From assembly GCA_025360105.1 (NCBI GenBank), contig JANYCT010000039.1:82279-146278 (forward strand): a stretch of DNA of 64,000 bases. Direction: 5' to 3'. Both the position numbers and the translations under genes were made by a program. The notes under the pieces were generated by a model. It saw nothing but the letters and a program-made list of their open reading frames with translations. It searched no databases and was not told the origin of the DNA. Of the stretch, positions 51,673 to 60,096 are shown piece by piece. The stretch comes from Actinomycetes bacterium. Its GTDB lineage: Bacteria; Actinomycetota; Acidimicrobiia; Acidimicrobiales; Ilumatobacteraceae. Each line of letters starts with the position of its first letter. Positions within the stretch are counted from its first letter, which is position 1.

Positions 51673-52721
51673 TGCGTCACCTTCGTTCGAGAGTTGGAGA
51701 GGTCGAGCGCGACGTCGATGATCATGTCTTCTTGACCGCCGACCATCTTGCGGCGGCCCAGCTCGACGAGGATCTCCACCGCAGGGACGTCGTACTTCGC
51801 TGCAGCGGTCTCGGCGTGACGCAGGAAGCTGGAGTACACGCCTGCGTAGCCGAGCGCGAGCGTCTCGCGGTCCACACGAACCGGCCGATCCTGCAGGGGT
51901 CGCACGAGATCGTCGGCGGCGTCCATCAACGCGAACAGATCGCAGCCGTGGCTCCAGCCCTCTCGCGACGCCGCGGCGATGAACACCTCCAGCGGCGCAT
52001 TTCCAGCTCCGGCTCCCATGCCGGCGAGGCTTGCATCGATCCGGTCGCAACCATGTTCCACTGCGACCATCGAGTTCGCCACGCCGAGCGAGAGGTTGTG
52101 GTGCGCGTGCATCCCTGTCTGCGTCGTCGGGAGCAGCGTCTGCTTGAAGGAGTCGAAGCGTTCTGCGATGCCGCGCATGGTGAGCGCTCCGCCTGAGTCG
52201 ACGACGTAGACGCATGTCGCGCCGAAGCTCTCCATCTTCTGCGCCTGCACGGCCAGCTCGGCCGGAGAGGTCATGTGCGACATCATCAGGAAGCCGACGG
52301 TGTCCATGCCGAGTTCGCGGGCCGCCGCGATGTGTTGCGCCGAGATGTCGGCTTCGGTGCAGTGTGTTGCGATCCGCACGACTCTGGCGCCTGCGGAGAA
52401 CGCGTTCTTCAGGTCGTGGACGGTGCCGATGCCGGGCAGAAGCAGCGTCGCCACTTTGGCGTGGTTTGTCACGTCGGCGACGGCACTGATCCATTCCAGG
52501 TCCGTGTGCGCTCCGAACCCGTAGACGCATGACGAACCCGACAGTCCGTCGCCGTGTGCTACTTCGATGGAATCGACACCGGCACGGTCGAGTGCTTGGG
52601 CGATGGTGACCGCCTGTTGGACGGTGTACTGGTGCCGGATGGCGTGCATCCCGTCGCGCAGGGTGACGTCGGAGATGTAGAGCTTCTTGTCGTGCGCGGC
52701 GTCGGCGATCGTGGTGCTCAC
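51669..52721 (-). CDS. dmpG: 4-hydroxy-2-oxovalerate aldolase
   Basis: A 350-residue HMGL-like aldolase of the DmpG/MhpE/BphI type. [20 protein letters not shown] carries the metal-site Asp and catalytic Arg, [15 protein letters not shown] is the next strand, and [20 protein letters not shown] supplies the metal-binding HxH. It splits 4-hydroxy-2-oxovalerate into pyruvate and acetaldehyde and channels acetaldehyde to the acylating dehydrogenase encoded just upstream. The start is GTG at 52721, overlapping that gene's stop. Confidence 0.95.
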   Translation of the reverse strand: MSTTIADAAHDKKLYISDVTLRDGMHAIRHQYTVQQAVTIAQALDRAGVDSIEVAHGDGLSGSSCVYGFGAHTDLEWISAVADVTNHAKVATLLLPGIGTVHDLKNAFSAGARVVRIATHCTEADISAQHIAAARELGMDTVGFLMMSHMTSPAELAVQAQKMESFGATCVYVVDSGGALTMRGIAERFDSFKQTLLPTTQTGMHAHHNLSLGVANSMVAVEHGCDRIDASLAGMGAGAGNAPLEVFIAAASREGWSHGCDLFALMDAADDLVRPLQDRPVRVDRETLALGYAGVYSSFLRHAETAAAKYDVPAVEILVELGRRKMVGGQEDMIIDVALDLSNSRTKVTQ

Positions 52722-53698
52722 TGTGCATCACTCCTGTGCTGGAGGCTGCTCGCATGGTGGTGTGCGATGGCTTCCGCGGTAGCCAAGGCTGCGGACGTCA
52801 TGATGTCGAGGTTGCCGGCGTACGCGGGGAGGTAGTGCGCCTCACCGGTGACCTCCAGGAACACCGTCACGCGGGTTCCCCAGAACTTGCCGGTCTCAGG
52901 AATGTGCAAGGCAGTCTCCGGTGTGAACGTCTCGAACTGGACGCCTTGTTTCAATCGGTATCCGGGGACGTACACGCGGACGCGTTCCACCATCTGTTCG
53001 ATTGCGGCTTCGATCAGCACGTGGTCGCAGTCGCCGTCGATGAGGCAGTAGACGGTGTTGCGCATCATGAGCGGCGGCTCGGCAGGGTTGAGCACGATGA
53101 CTGCCTTTCCGCGAACAGCTCCGCCGACGACTTCGAGTGCGCGAGAGGTCGTCTCTGTGAACTCGTCGATGTTGGCCCGAGTGCCAGGTCCCGCAGACTT
53201 CGACGCGATGGACGACACGATCTCCGCATACTGCACGGGGACCACACCGGAGATCGCGGCGACGATCGGGACAGTTGCTTGACCGCCGCACGTGACCATG
53301 TTGACGTTCGGGCTGTTCAGGTGCTCCGCACCGTTGACCACGGGCACCACGTACGGGCCCAGGGCGGCGGGCGTCAGATCGATGACGCGTACTCCGCGGG
53401 ACTGGAGGATGCGGTTGTGTGTTTCGTGGGCACCGGCGCTGGTCGCGTCGAACACGATGGCGACCTCGTCGAAGGCCGGCAACTCGACGAGTCCGTTGAT
53501 TCCTCCGGCCGTGATCTCGACGCCCATCCTCATGGCGCGGGCCAAACCGTCGGAGTTGGGGTCGATGCCGGCGAGAGCAACCATTCGAAGCGTCTTCGAT
53601 CGTCTCAGCACCTTTACCATCAGGTCGGTCCCGATGTTCCCGGACCCGATGATGGCAACGCCAACCGACTCGCCGGGTTCCTGCGGCTGAATGCTCAT
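52718..53698 (-). CDS. dmpF: acylating acetaldehyde dehydrogenase
   Basis: A 326-residue NAD- and CoA-dependent acetaldehyde dehydrogenase (DmpF/MhpF/BphJ). [20 protein letters not shown] is the NAD loop, [19 protein letters not shown] holds the catalytic Cys, and the end of the protein, [19 protein letters not shown], is the aldolase-contact region. It converts acetaldehyde from the partner aldolase to acetyl-CoA, completing the lower meta pathway. The ATG at 53698 gives the standard length; the 39 codons upstream of it are not part of the protein. Confidence 0.95.
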   Translation of the reverse strand: MSIQPQEPGESVGVAIIGSGNIGTDLMVKVLRRSKTLRMVALAGIDPNSDGLARAMRMGVEITAGGINGLVELPAFDEVAIVFDATSAGAHETHNRILQSRGVRVIDLTPAALGPYVVPVVNGAEHLNSPNVNMVTCGGQATVPIVAAISGVVPVQYAEIVSSIASKSAGPGTRANIDEFTETTSRALEVVGGAVRGKAVIVLNPAEPPLMMRNTVYCLIDGDCDHVLIEAAIEQMVERVRVYVPGYRLKQGVQFETFTPETALHIPETGKFWGTRVTVFLEVTGEAHYLPAYAGNLDIMTSAALATAEAIAHHHASSLQHRSDAQ

Positions 53699-53712
53699 GT
53701 CGGCATCTCCTG

Positions 53713-55131
53713 TCAGTCTGGTTGTGACACGGCCGGCAGGCCGGCGCTGGCGTGGCGGGGAAGGTTCGGGTGGTCCGGTGGGTACGGAAGCAACTCGGCC
53801 GCGCGGCGCTCCCATTCGCGACGCAGCTCGTTCAGTAGTTGCGGATGAAGGCTGCTGATCTCGGCTGCCTCGCGGCCGTCGATCGTGACGTCGTACAGCA
53901 AGTCGTATTCCCCGAAGCGACGCGGCCAGTTGCCGAGCATCGCCCGGTCACGTCGATCTCGCACGTACTTGAAGCGTCCCCGGCGCAACGCGCCTTGACT
54001 GGCCACCCGCCAGAAGAGGTCATGCTGTGGGTAGACGCTTTGCTGTCGGAGCCATGGCAGAAGGCTGACGCCGTCGAGTGGATAGGCGGGGTGAGGCACT
54101 GCGCCGGCCGCGTCGAGGAGTGTCGCTGTCCAGTCCATGGTGATGTTGGGCTCGTGGCTTGTCTGCCCTGGGACGATCCGTTGTGGCCAGCGCAGGATCA
54201 GGGGAACGCGGATGCCACCTTCGGCGACGTCGCCCTTCTCTCCGATGAAGGGCCAGTTCTTCGACCACCGTTCACCGCCGTTGTCGGAGCAGAAGATGAC
54301 GAGGGTGTTGTCCCGTTTGCCCGCTCGCTCGATGGCGTCGAGGATCTCGCCGATCCCAGCATCCATCGCTGAGACAAGTTCTCCGTACTTCGCCAAGGAC
54401 CCACCCGTGAGGTGGAGCAACGGGGTCATCGCCCCGCCTGTCGCTTGTGCTTCGCGTAGTTCGCGCCCGACCGCTGCGTCGTCGGGTCCTTCCCATGGCC
54501 AGTGGGGCGCGGTGTAGTTCACCTGCACGTAGAAGGGTGCGTTGCGCGGGGTGGTGATGAACTCGGCCGAGCGAGCCGAGATCAGCGAGGTGTAGTACCC
54601 GGTCTCCTCGATCGGTGTCTCGTTCTCGTAGAGGTCGGGATGGCCCAGCGTGTCGATGTGTTCGAAGTAATCGATCGCCCCATCCAGATTGCCGAAGAAC
54701 GTCTGGAAGCCGATCTTGCGGGGGCTGAACCATGGCATCCAGCCGCAGTGCCACTTGCCGAACATCGCCGTCTCATAGCCGGCTGCACCGAGGATCGATG
54801 GAAGTGTCGGATGTCCCTCGGGTATGCCCATCTGATCCGAGCGAGTTCGGAGGGGTTCCTCCAGACCGGCCTCGATCCGGCCGGGGCTACGCCCGGTGTA
54901 CAGGCTGATCCGAGTCGATGAGCACCAAGGGGAGCCGGCGTAGGCGTCCGTGAACCGGAGGCCATCGGCAGCCATCCGGTCGAGATGTGGGGTTGCGATG
55001 TGCTCGGACCCGTAGCAGCCGAGGTCACCCCAGCCAAGGTCGTCGGCGAGGATGAAGACGATGTTCGGCGGTCCCTCGGTGACGATGAACCGATCGTCTG
55101 CTCGGTGCTGGTTGATGGCTGAAGTGGTCAC
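53713..55131 (-). CDS. type I sulfatase (alkaline-phosphatase superfamily)
   Basis: A 472-residue S1-family sulfatase. [20 protein letters not shown] supplies the metal Asp pair, WKLHxG-type conservation is seen as MFGKWHCGW, and [13 protein letters not shown] the third metal site. The formylglycine motif reads [12 protein letters not shown]: the Cys and Arg of C-x-P-x-R and the TGR are kept, but Ser replaces Pro. No signal peptide is seen, so it may act in the cytoplasm on an imported sulfate ester, perhaps an aromatic sulfate. The start is GTG at 55131. No formylglycine-generating enzyme gene is in the window. Confidence 0.88.
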   Translation of the reverse strand: MTTSAINQHRADDRFIVTEGPPNIVFILADDLGWGDLGCYGSEHIATPHLDRMAADGLRFTDAYAGSPWCSSTRISLYTGRSPGRIEAGLEEPLRTRSDQMGIPEGHPTLPSILGAAGYETAMFGKWHCGWMPWFSPRKIGFQTFFGNLDGAIDYFEHIDTLGHPDLYENETPIEETGYYTSLISARSAEFITTPRNAPFYVQVNYTAPHWPWEGPDDAAVGRELREAQATGGAMTPLLHLTGGSLAKYGELVSAMDAGIGEILDAIERAGKRDNTLVIFCSDNGGERWSKNWPFIGEKGDVAEGGIRVPLILRWPQRIVPGQTSHEPNITMDWTATLLDAAGAVPHPAYPLDGVSLLPWLRQQSVYPQHDLFWRVASQGALRRGRFKYVRDRRDRAMLGNWPRRFGEYDLLYDVTIDGREAAEISSLHPQLLNELRREWERRAAELLPYPPDHPNLPRHASAGLPAVSQPD

Positions 55132-55162
55132 GATGGTCCGCTCCGTTCTGCACGGCGTGGCA

Positions 55163-55657
55163 TCACTGCTCGGCTCGCCGGTAGGTGGTGCCGGGAGCGG
55201 TCAGCAGTCGCTCGGCGTCGGCGAGGACAGCATCCAGGGTTTGAGCGAGGTCGATGTCTCGACGGAAGGGCTGCGGAATTGCTCGATCGGTCATCCAGTA
55301 GACCTCGTTGACGTTGTCCTCGGGGTCGAGGAAGTAGATGCCGAGCGCAATGCCGTGCGTGACCACCTGCTTGATTCGCACTCCTTCAGCGACGAACCGT
55401 TGGTGGAACGCCTGGAGGCTGGCGAGGTTGTCGAGCCGCCACGAGAGCTGGTTCAACGTCGTCGGGTTGCCTTCGGGTCGACCGCGGGCAAGGACGAGTT
55501 CGTGGTGCTCGACCGATGGTTGCGCGCTGAGGAACACCATCCCGATGTCGTGGTCTTCGTCTGTGACGGTCAGCTCGAGGATGTCTCGGTAGAAGTCCCT
55601 CGTCAGGATGAGGTCGTTGACCCACAGTCCTGCGTGGCCGAGTCCGGTGATACCCAT
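55163..55657 (-). CDS. VOC-fold protein, single-domain (extradiol dioxygenase-like)
   Basis: A 164-residue vicinal-oxygen-chelate protein. ITGLGHAGLWVNDLILTRDF carries the first metal His, VEHHELVLARG follows, and LGIYFLDPEDNVNEVYWM the terminal Glu. The position usually holding His (LNHxxW/F) is Gln (LNQLSW), so the metal set is unusual and it may not be a true dioxygenase. A 25-residue tail follows the fold. The start ATG overlaps the FAH stop at 55655-55659. It may process an intermediate of the same route. Confidence 0.78.
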   Translation of the reverse strand: MGITGLGHAGLWVNDLILTRDFYRDILELTVTDEDHDIGMVFLSAQPSVEHHELVLARGRPEGNPTTLNQLSWRLDNLASLQAFHQRFVAEGVRIKQVVTHGIALGIYFLDPEDNVNEVYWMTDRAIPQPFRRDIDLAQTLDAVLADAERLLTAPGTTYRRAEQ

Positions 55658-56493
55658 CACTTGCTCCCTTCGCATCCGTGGCAGACGTTTCGCATCGTGC
55701 CGATGCCCTCGATGGTGGTTTCGACGACGTCGCCGGCCCGCAGGAACACCTGTGGTGAGCGCGCAAACCCCACACCCCCAGGCGTTCCAGTGGCGATGAT
55801 GTCGCCAGGGCGCAGCGTCAGAATCGTGGATGCGTACTGGACGATGTCGACCGGGGTGAAGAGAAGATCGCTGGTGGTTGCCTCCTGCATCACCTCGCCG
55901 TTCACCCGGCACGAGAGCTGAAGGCCCGTCGCATCACCGAGCTCATCCGAGGTCACCAGCACCGGGCCAAGCGGTGTCGTTCCCTCAAAGGTCTTTCCCT
56001 GCAACCACTCGAGCGTTCGCCGCTGCCAATCTCGCACAGTGACGTCATTCATGATCGTGTAGCCCGCAATCGCCGCCCGCGCCTCGCGAGCGTCGGCATG
56101 GCGCACCGATTTCCCGATGACCACCACCAGTTCCGCCTCCCAGTCCATCTGCTCCGACACCTGTTCACTCGGCAGTTCAATGTCGTCGGTCGGGCCGATC
56201 AAGGCCTCGCGAAACTTGGCGAACAGCGTCGGGTACTGGGGCAACTCACGCCCTGACTCGAGAATGTGAGCCTTGTAGTTCAGACCAAGGCAGATGATCT
56301 TCCCGGGCTGCGGAACAACCGGCGCGAGAACCGCTCGTGCAGAGGGAACCACCCCGATCACATCGGCGACAGCTGCTGAGGTTCCACTCGCCAGCAATGC
56401 ACCAACATCGTCGAACCCAAGCAACTCGAAGTGGTCACCATCAACGCGCGCCGCCGAAGTTCCCACTGCTGTGCGCACCGTCGCAAGACGCAT
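55657..56493 (-). CDS. fumarylacetoacetate hydrolase-family protein, first gene of leftward operon
   Basis: A 278-residue FAH protein: KIICLGLNYKAHILESGREL is the N-terminal metal loop, DWEAELVVVIGKSVRHADAR the acidic ligands, MNDVTVRDWQRRTLEWLQGK the lid, and DIIATGTPGGVGFARSPQVF the C-terminus. It is more standard than the two FAH proteins at 37-39 kb. It could hydrolyse a ring-cleavage product (beta-diketone or 2-hydroxymuconate semialdehyde type). The promoter is shared with the rightward ABM gene. Confidence 0.9.
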   Translation of the reverse strand: MRLATVRTAVGTSAARVDGDHFELLGFDDVGALLASGTSAAVADVIGVVPSARAVLAPVVPQPGKIICLGLNYKAHILESGRELPQYPTLFAKFREALIGPTDDIELPSEQVSEQMDWEAELVVVIGKSVRHADAREARAAIAGYTIMNDVTVRDWQRRTLEWLQGKTFEGTTPLGPVLVTSDELGDATGLQLSCRVNGEVMQEATTSDLLFTPVDIVQYASTILTLRPGDIIATGTPGGVGFARSPQVFLRAGDVVETTIEGIGTMRNVCHGCEGSK

Positions 56494-56572
56494 CTCTCAA
56501 TCCCCTCTCATCGCCCATTCGACATCCGATCGGCTAACAACGACCCTCCGACCACGCCAACAGATCCATAGT

Positions 56573-56598
56573 GTATGCTCGTACAGGTATAAGCATAC
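56573..56598. promoter_or_regulatory. divergent promoter with inverted repeat and candidate PadR operator (56581-56596)
   Basis: GTATGCT (56573-56579) and AGCATAC (56592-56598) form a 7-bp inverted repeat with a 12-bp spacer. Inside it is GTACAGGTATAAGCAT, 14 of 16 bases identical to the reverse-strand word at 45263-45278. TATAAG within it could be a -10 box for the rightward gene. The site lies between the FAH-led leftward operon and the ABM gene. Confidence 0.55.
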
Positions 56599-56614
56599 CC
56601 AACAGGAGAAGAAG

Positions 56615-56983
56615 ATGCCGAACTTCAGAGAACTCGACCCGAGCACAAGCTTCCAGGCGCAACTGAGCGCGACAACAGGTCCGATCGTCCTCGCCAACGT
56701 GCTGAATGCTCCGAACGGTGAGGTCGACCAGCTCGTACAGGTCTGGGCGGCTGACGCCGCGTTCATGCGCGCCCAGCCAGGCTTCGTGTCCACCCAACTA
56801 CACCGCGGCGTCGCCGGCAGTAGCGCATTGTTGAACCTCGCTGTCTGGGAGTCGGCCGCCCATCTACGTGCAGCGTTCTTCACCGAGCAGTTCCAACGGC
56901 ACCTCGCCGACTACCCCGACGCGGCGACCGTCGCTCCGCACGTCTTCGAGAGGATCGCTGTCCCCGGCATCTGCATCGCGTAG
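56615..56983 (+). CDS. antibiotic-biosynthesis-monooxygenase (ABM) family protein
   Basis: A 122-residue dimeric alpha-beta barrel protein: IVLANVLNAPNGEVDQLVQV, FMRAQPGFVSTQLHRGVAGS and LLNLAVWESAAHLRAAFFTE are the ABM pattern. Such proteins include quinol monooxygenases and cofactor-free oxygenases that act on polyphenols. It is the only rightward gene at this promoter; the ATG at 56615 has AGGAG upstream. In the catabolic context it could hydroxylate or oxidise a phenolic intermediate, which is inference. Confidence 0.8.
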   Translation: MPNFRELDPSTSFQAQLSATTGPIVLANVLNAPNGEVDQLVQVWAADAAFMRAQPGFVSTQLHRGVAGSSALLNLAVWESAAHLRAAFFTEQFQRHLADYPDAATVAPHVFERIAVPGICIA

Positions 56984-57712
56984 GCAGCGACGCCGGAAAG
57001 CCGAGGATCGTCGCGCCACAACGCTGACCGACGAAACGCACCAGCACGGTTGTGCAATGAGTCGTTGCACAACTGCCTACGAGACCGTGCGTCACCGTTC
57101 ACTGGACTTGCGAACGCAGGCATCACCGCTGATCACAGCCTTGGCCACCCAGCACGCCTCACACTCACTTGTCCATCCGACAGATGGACAACCCGACCGT
57201 CAATCTGGTCTGCTTTCGGGGGGATCCTGATCAGGTTGGTGACAGGCTCGTCGTGGGAAACCGTCGAAGCACTGATGAACTACACGGTGTCGGACACCAC
57301 CTTGCGTGCCCGACGCGACGAGTGGATTAAAGCCGGTGTGTTCACCAAACTGGAAGCCGAAACTCGCGCCGGCTACGACCGCATCATCGGGCTTGATCTG
57401 AGCTTTGTGGCGATCGACGGTCCGATCCACAAGGCACCCTGTGGTGGCGACGGAACCGGCAAAAGCCCTGTTGACAGAGGCAAACTCGGTCACAAGTGGT
57501 CGGTCGCAGTCGACGCCAACGGCATCCCGATCGGCGTGACGCTCGACGGCGCCAACCGCAACGACCTAAAACTGTTGGAACCCACACTCGACTCGATCAT
57601 CACCAACGGGCTCCTCGCCGACATCGAACTGTTGACACTCGACCGCGGGTACGACTACCCCGTCGTGCGGCAACGCCTCGCCGCGTATGGGTTTGTCAAC
57701 CTGACAGAGCTA

Positions 57713-58934
57713 GTGCTCTGTCCATGAACGTTGGTGGGTCGCGTCCACCACTTGGGTGGTTGGGTGTGTTTTCCTTGTGGGATGACACAGCCGGTGCGGG
57801 TCCGCCGCCTCACGGATGAAGAGGGTCGCCAGGTCCAACGGATCGTGAGGCGTGGTGGGGGTGGTAGGGAGAAATCGATCGTCAAGTGGCGACGGGCGCT
57901 TGTCGTGCAGGCCTCGGCGGGTGGGAACACGGTTCCTGCGATCGCCCGGTTGGTGGCGACGTCGGAGGATCGGGTCCGTGAGATGATCCACCGGTTCAAC
58001 GATTTGGGGATGCGATCGTTGGACCCTCAGTGGGCGGGTGGCCGTCCCCGCCAGATCACGATTGACGATGTGACGTTCATCGTCGCGGCGGCCAGGACAC
58101 GTCCGGAAGCGTTGGGTCAGCCGTTCACGCGTTGGTCGATCCGCAAGCTCGTTGGTTTCCTGGCCGACAACACCGAACGGGTCGTGATGATCGGGAGGGA
58201 ACGATGCCGCCAGATCCTGGTCGCGAACGATGTGACGTTCCAGCGGACGAAGACCTGGAAGGAATCGAACGACCCTGATCGTGACGCGAAGCTCGACCGG
58301 ATCGAACACGTCACGAACACTGTGCCTGAACGTTGTTTCGCGTTTGATGAGTTCGGTCCGTTGACGATCCGCCCGGTCGGCGGGTCGTCATGGTCTCGGG
58401 CTTCGCATCCCCAGCGTGTGCCGGCGAACTATCACAAGCTTCACGGGGTCCGTCAGTTCCACGGCTGCTACTCGATCGGCGACGACACCATCTGGGGAGT
58501 GGTCCGCAAACAGAAATCTGCGGGCAATGTCCTTGCCGCGTTGAAATCGATCCGGGCGGCCCGAGCCGACGGCGCCTGGATCCATGTGATCCTGGACAAC
58601 TTGTCGGCACACAAAGGGATCAAGATCCGTGAGTGGGCCCAGGCGAACCAGGTCGAGTTGTGTTTCACGCCGACTTACAGCTCATGGGCGAACCCGATCG
58701 AGGCGCACTTCGGGCCGCTAGGCGAGTTCGTGCTGAACAACTCGAACCATCCCAACCATGTCGTTCTCACCCGCCGACTCCACGCCCACCTCCGCTGGCG
58801 CAACGCCAACGCACGACACCCAGACCTGCTCGCAGCCCAACGTCGAGAACGAGCCCGAGTACGAGCCGAGAAACAACAACGCTGGGGAAGACCACGCGCT
58901 GCCTGACCCGCGCGAACCTTTGTGGTCAAGGCAC
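57713..58934 (+). mobile_element. IS630-family element with TA target duplication
   Basis: It is bounded by TA on both sides (57711-57712 and 58935-58936), the target duplication of IS630/Tc1-type elements. Terminal inverted repeats start GTGCTCTGTCCATGAACGTT at the left and GTGCCTTGACCACAAAGGTT at the right (reverse strand), matching at most positions. It carries one transposase gene and lies inside the IS5-like transposase. With the ends and gene intact it could still be mobile. Confidence 0.85.
57782..58906 (+). CDS. IS630-family transposase
   Basis: A 374-residue DDE transposase. The N-terminal helix-turn-helix (VRRLTDEEGRQVQRIVRRGG, then ASAGGNTVPAIARLVATSED) is followed by the catalytic residues in CFAFDEFGPLTIRP (first Asp), WIHVILDNLSAHKGIKIREW (second Asp) and WANPIEAHFGPLGEFV (Glu). 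The frame is uninterrupted. The ATG at 57782 precedes MTQPVRVRRLT; an upstream frame start at 57731 would add 17 residues from the IS end. Confidence 0.92.
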   Translation: MTQPVRVRRLTDEEGRQVQRIVRRGGGGREKSIVKWRRALVVQASAGGNTVPAIARLVATSEDRVREMIHRFNDLGMRSLDPQWAGGRPRQITIDDVTFIVAAARTRPEALGQPFTRWSIRKLVGFLADNTERVVMIGRERCRQILVANDVTFQRTKTWKESNDPDRDAKLDRIEHVTNTVPERCFAFDEFGPLTIRPVGGSSWSRASHPQRVPANYHKLHGVRQFHGCYSIGDDTIWGVVRKQKSAGNVLAALKSIRAARADGAWIHVILDNLSAHKGIKIREWAQANQVELCFTPTYSSWANPIEAHFGPLGEFVLNNSNHPNHVVLTRRLHAHLRWRNANARHPDLLAAQRRERARVRAEKQQRWGRPRAA

Positions 58935-59519
58935 TAGAGATCCAGAAACGAGGCACGAAACCCCCGCCCGGGACACCCCAGCGGCTCACCCTCGGGCTGC
59001 GCTGGATCGTCGAAGCCCTCAACTCGTGGTGGTCCAACTACGGCCAACTGCGACGCTCAACCGACCGCAACATGATCCACCGCTGCGCCGCCGTCAGCCT
59101 CGCTACCACCGTGCTCATGACCGCACGCCTCATCAACTACGCGACCGATGGGGCACCGTCCCCACCCCTATCCGCTGAGCCCCTAAGGTTGCGCAACGAG
59201 AACGAGAGCGGGGCCGAGGATCTGTCACGAGCCGAGTGGCCGATCCCGTCTACGCATGCGCACGGAAATCGACCGTTCCGCTTGCGCACGTCACGCGCGA
59301 CAACTGCGTGCATTTGCCGTCGATGGACATCGCCTGTCCGATGAGGATTGGGGCCACGGCCGTATGGGCGGGCTGGATGGACTGGGCGGACGTAGAGCAT
59401 CACCTGATGGCGCCAGATCCGGTAGAGGTTCAATATCGATGGCATCGGAGCAGGTCGGGCCCACAACCGAGCTCTACAAAATTTCGCAGATGCTAAATTG
59501 CGACGAGGACGATGCGCGC

Positions 59520-59567
59520 AAAAGGCCCGGTCCGACCCCATAAAAATGGGGCTTGACCAGGCCTTTT
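59520..59567. terminator. nested two-way hairpin next to the second att repeat
   Basis: AAAAGGCC (59520-59527) pairs with GGCCTTTT (59560-59567), and inside it CCCCAT pairs with ATGGGG around an AAAA loop. The outer arms give a U-run on either strand, so it can stop transcription in both directions just outside the second repeat. Between the IS5-like end (59200) and this hairpin I see no recognisable gene. Confidence 0.7.
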
Positions 59568-59573
59568 GTCACT

Positions 59574-59730
59574 GAGCGGATGACGAGATTCGAACTCGCG
59601 ACCCTCACCTTGGCAAGGTTGTGGTCACCGTCCGCACAGTCCGTCTACTGCACTGCAGTACTCCACAGTCCGCAAAACCGTCCGGGAAATCCGTCTAGTC
59701 CGTCCAGTTCGTATACCGCTCTACCATCGC
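59574..59730 (-). repeat. att-like direct repeat, copy 2 (tRNA-Gly(GCC) 3' part plus arm)
   Basis: Same 157-bp sequence and orientation as 32028-32184, with 5 substitutions. It again starts at the tRNA-Gly 3' end and runs through the T arm, the anticodon loop (TTGCCAA) and the arm with CCGTC repeats and the palindrome TACTGCACTGCAGTA. The CCA is not preserved here. The sequence to the left is different from that beside copy 1, and a related toxin-antitoxin pair again lies to the right. Confidence 0.85.
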
Positions 59731-59748
59731 ACGCGCGCTATGTACGCG

Positions 59749-60096
59749 TCAGCTTGCATTGCGGACGACCGCGTGGCCGCTACGGACCATCTTGGCGATG
59801 GATCGGTTCTCGATCAGTCGCGTGCCGACCACGACCGCGAGTTCTTGACCAACGGCGCCAGCGACGCGTTCCAAGGTCTCCAACGTCGGACGCGTGCCAC
59901 CGTTCTCCATCCGGGCGATCGCGGACTGAGTCGTGCCCATCCGTCGGGCCAACTCGACCTGGGTCAGGCCCGCATCGACGCGGAGTTGATACACCAGTTC
60001 GCGAAACGCCGTGATACGGGCCTCATCCTCGACGACGTCACGCACCCGACCAGCGTCAGGTCGACGCACCGATTTCCAGTTCGTTCGCTCACTCAT
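59749..60096 (-). CDS. XRE-family antitoxin of the second toxin-antitoxin pair
   Basis: A 115-residue helix-turn-helix protein: AFRELVYQLRVDAGLTQVEL, then ARRMGTTQSAIARMENGGTR. The TTQSAIARxE core matches the antitoxin at 32596-32898. A C-terminal tail, VVGTRLIENRSIAKMVRSGH, is extra; a degraded copy of its coding DNA appears at 61721-61820. Its start overlaps the toxin stop by 8 bp, so the order is toxin then antitoxin on the reverse strand. Confidence 0.88.
   Translation of the reverse strand: MSERTNWKSVRRPDAGRVRDVVEDEARITAFRELVYQLRVDAGLTQVELARRMGTTQSAIARMENGGTRPTLETLERVAGAVGQELAVVVGTRLIENRSIAKMVRSGHAVVRNAS

Larger units (their letters stand above)
57065..59170 (+). pseudogene. IS5-like transposase gene interrupted by IS630
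   Basis: The first part encodes EALMNYTVSDTTLRARRDEW, then YDRIIGLDLSFVAIDGPIHK with the first catalytic Asp, SPVDRGKLGHKWSVAVDANG, TLDRGYDYPVVRQRLAAYG and ends NLTEL. The second part (58937 on) encodes EIQKRGTKPPPGTPQRLTLG, LRWIVEALNSWWSNYGQLRR with the catalytic Glu, and ends near INYATDG. Joining TA at 57711 to 58937 restores one continuous frame with no lost codon. The N-terminal start is uncertain. The gene is inactive because of the insertion. Confidence 0.8.
57061..59200 (+). mobile_element. IS5-like element, split by an IS630 insertion
   Basis: The probable ends carry inverted repeats, TCGTTGCACAAC (57062-57073) and GTTGCGCAACGA (59188-59199), 11 of 12 matching. Removing the inserted IS630 (1,224 bp including one TA) leaves about 0.9 kb, a normal size for this IS group. 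At the left end GTTGTGCAA/TTGCACAAC (57049-57073) also forms a perfect 9-bp palindrome just outside the boundary. I could not identify a target duplication with confidence. Confidence 0.65.

Noticed and set aside
59236..59543. Short rightward open frames after the IS5-like element
   Set aside because: No motif, unusual composition, and position between an IS end and a terminator; not supported as a gene.
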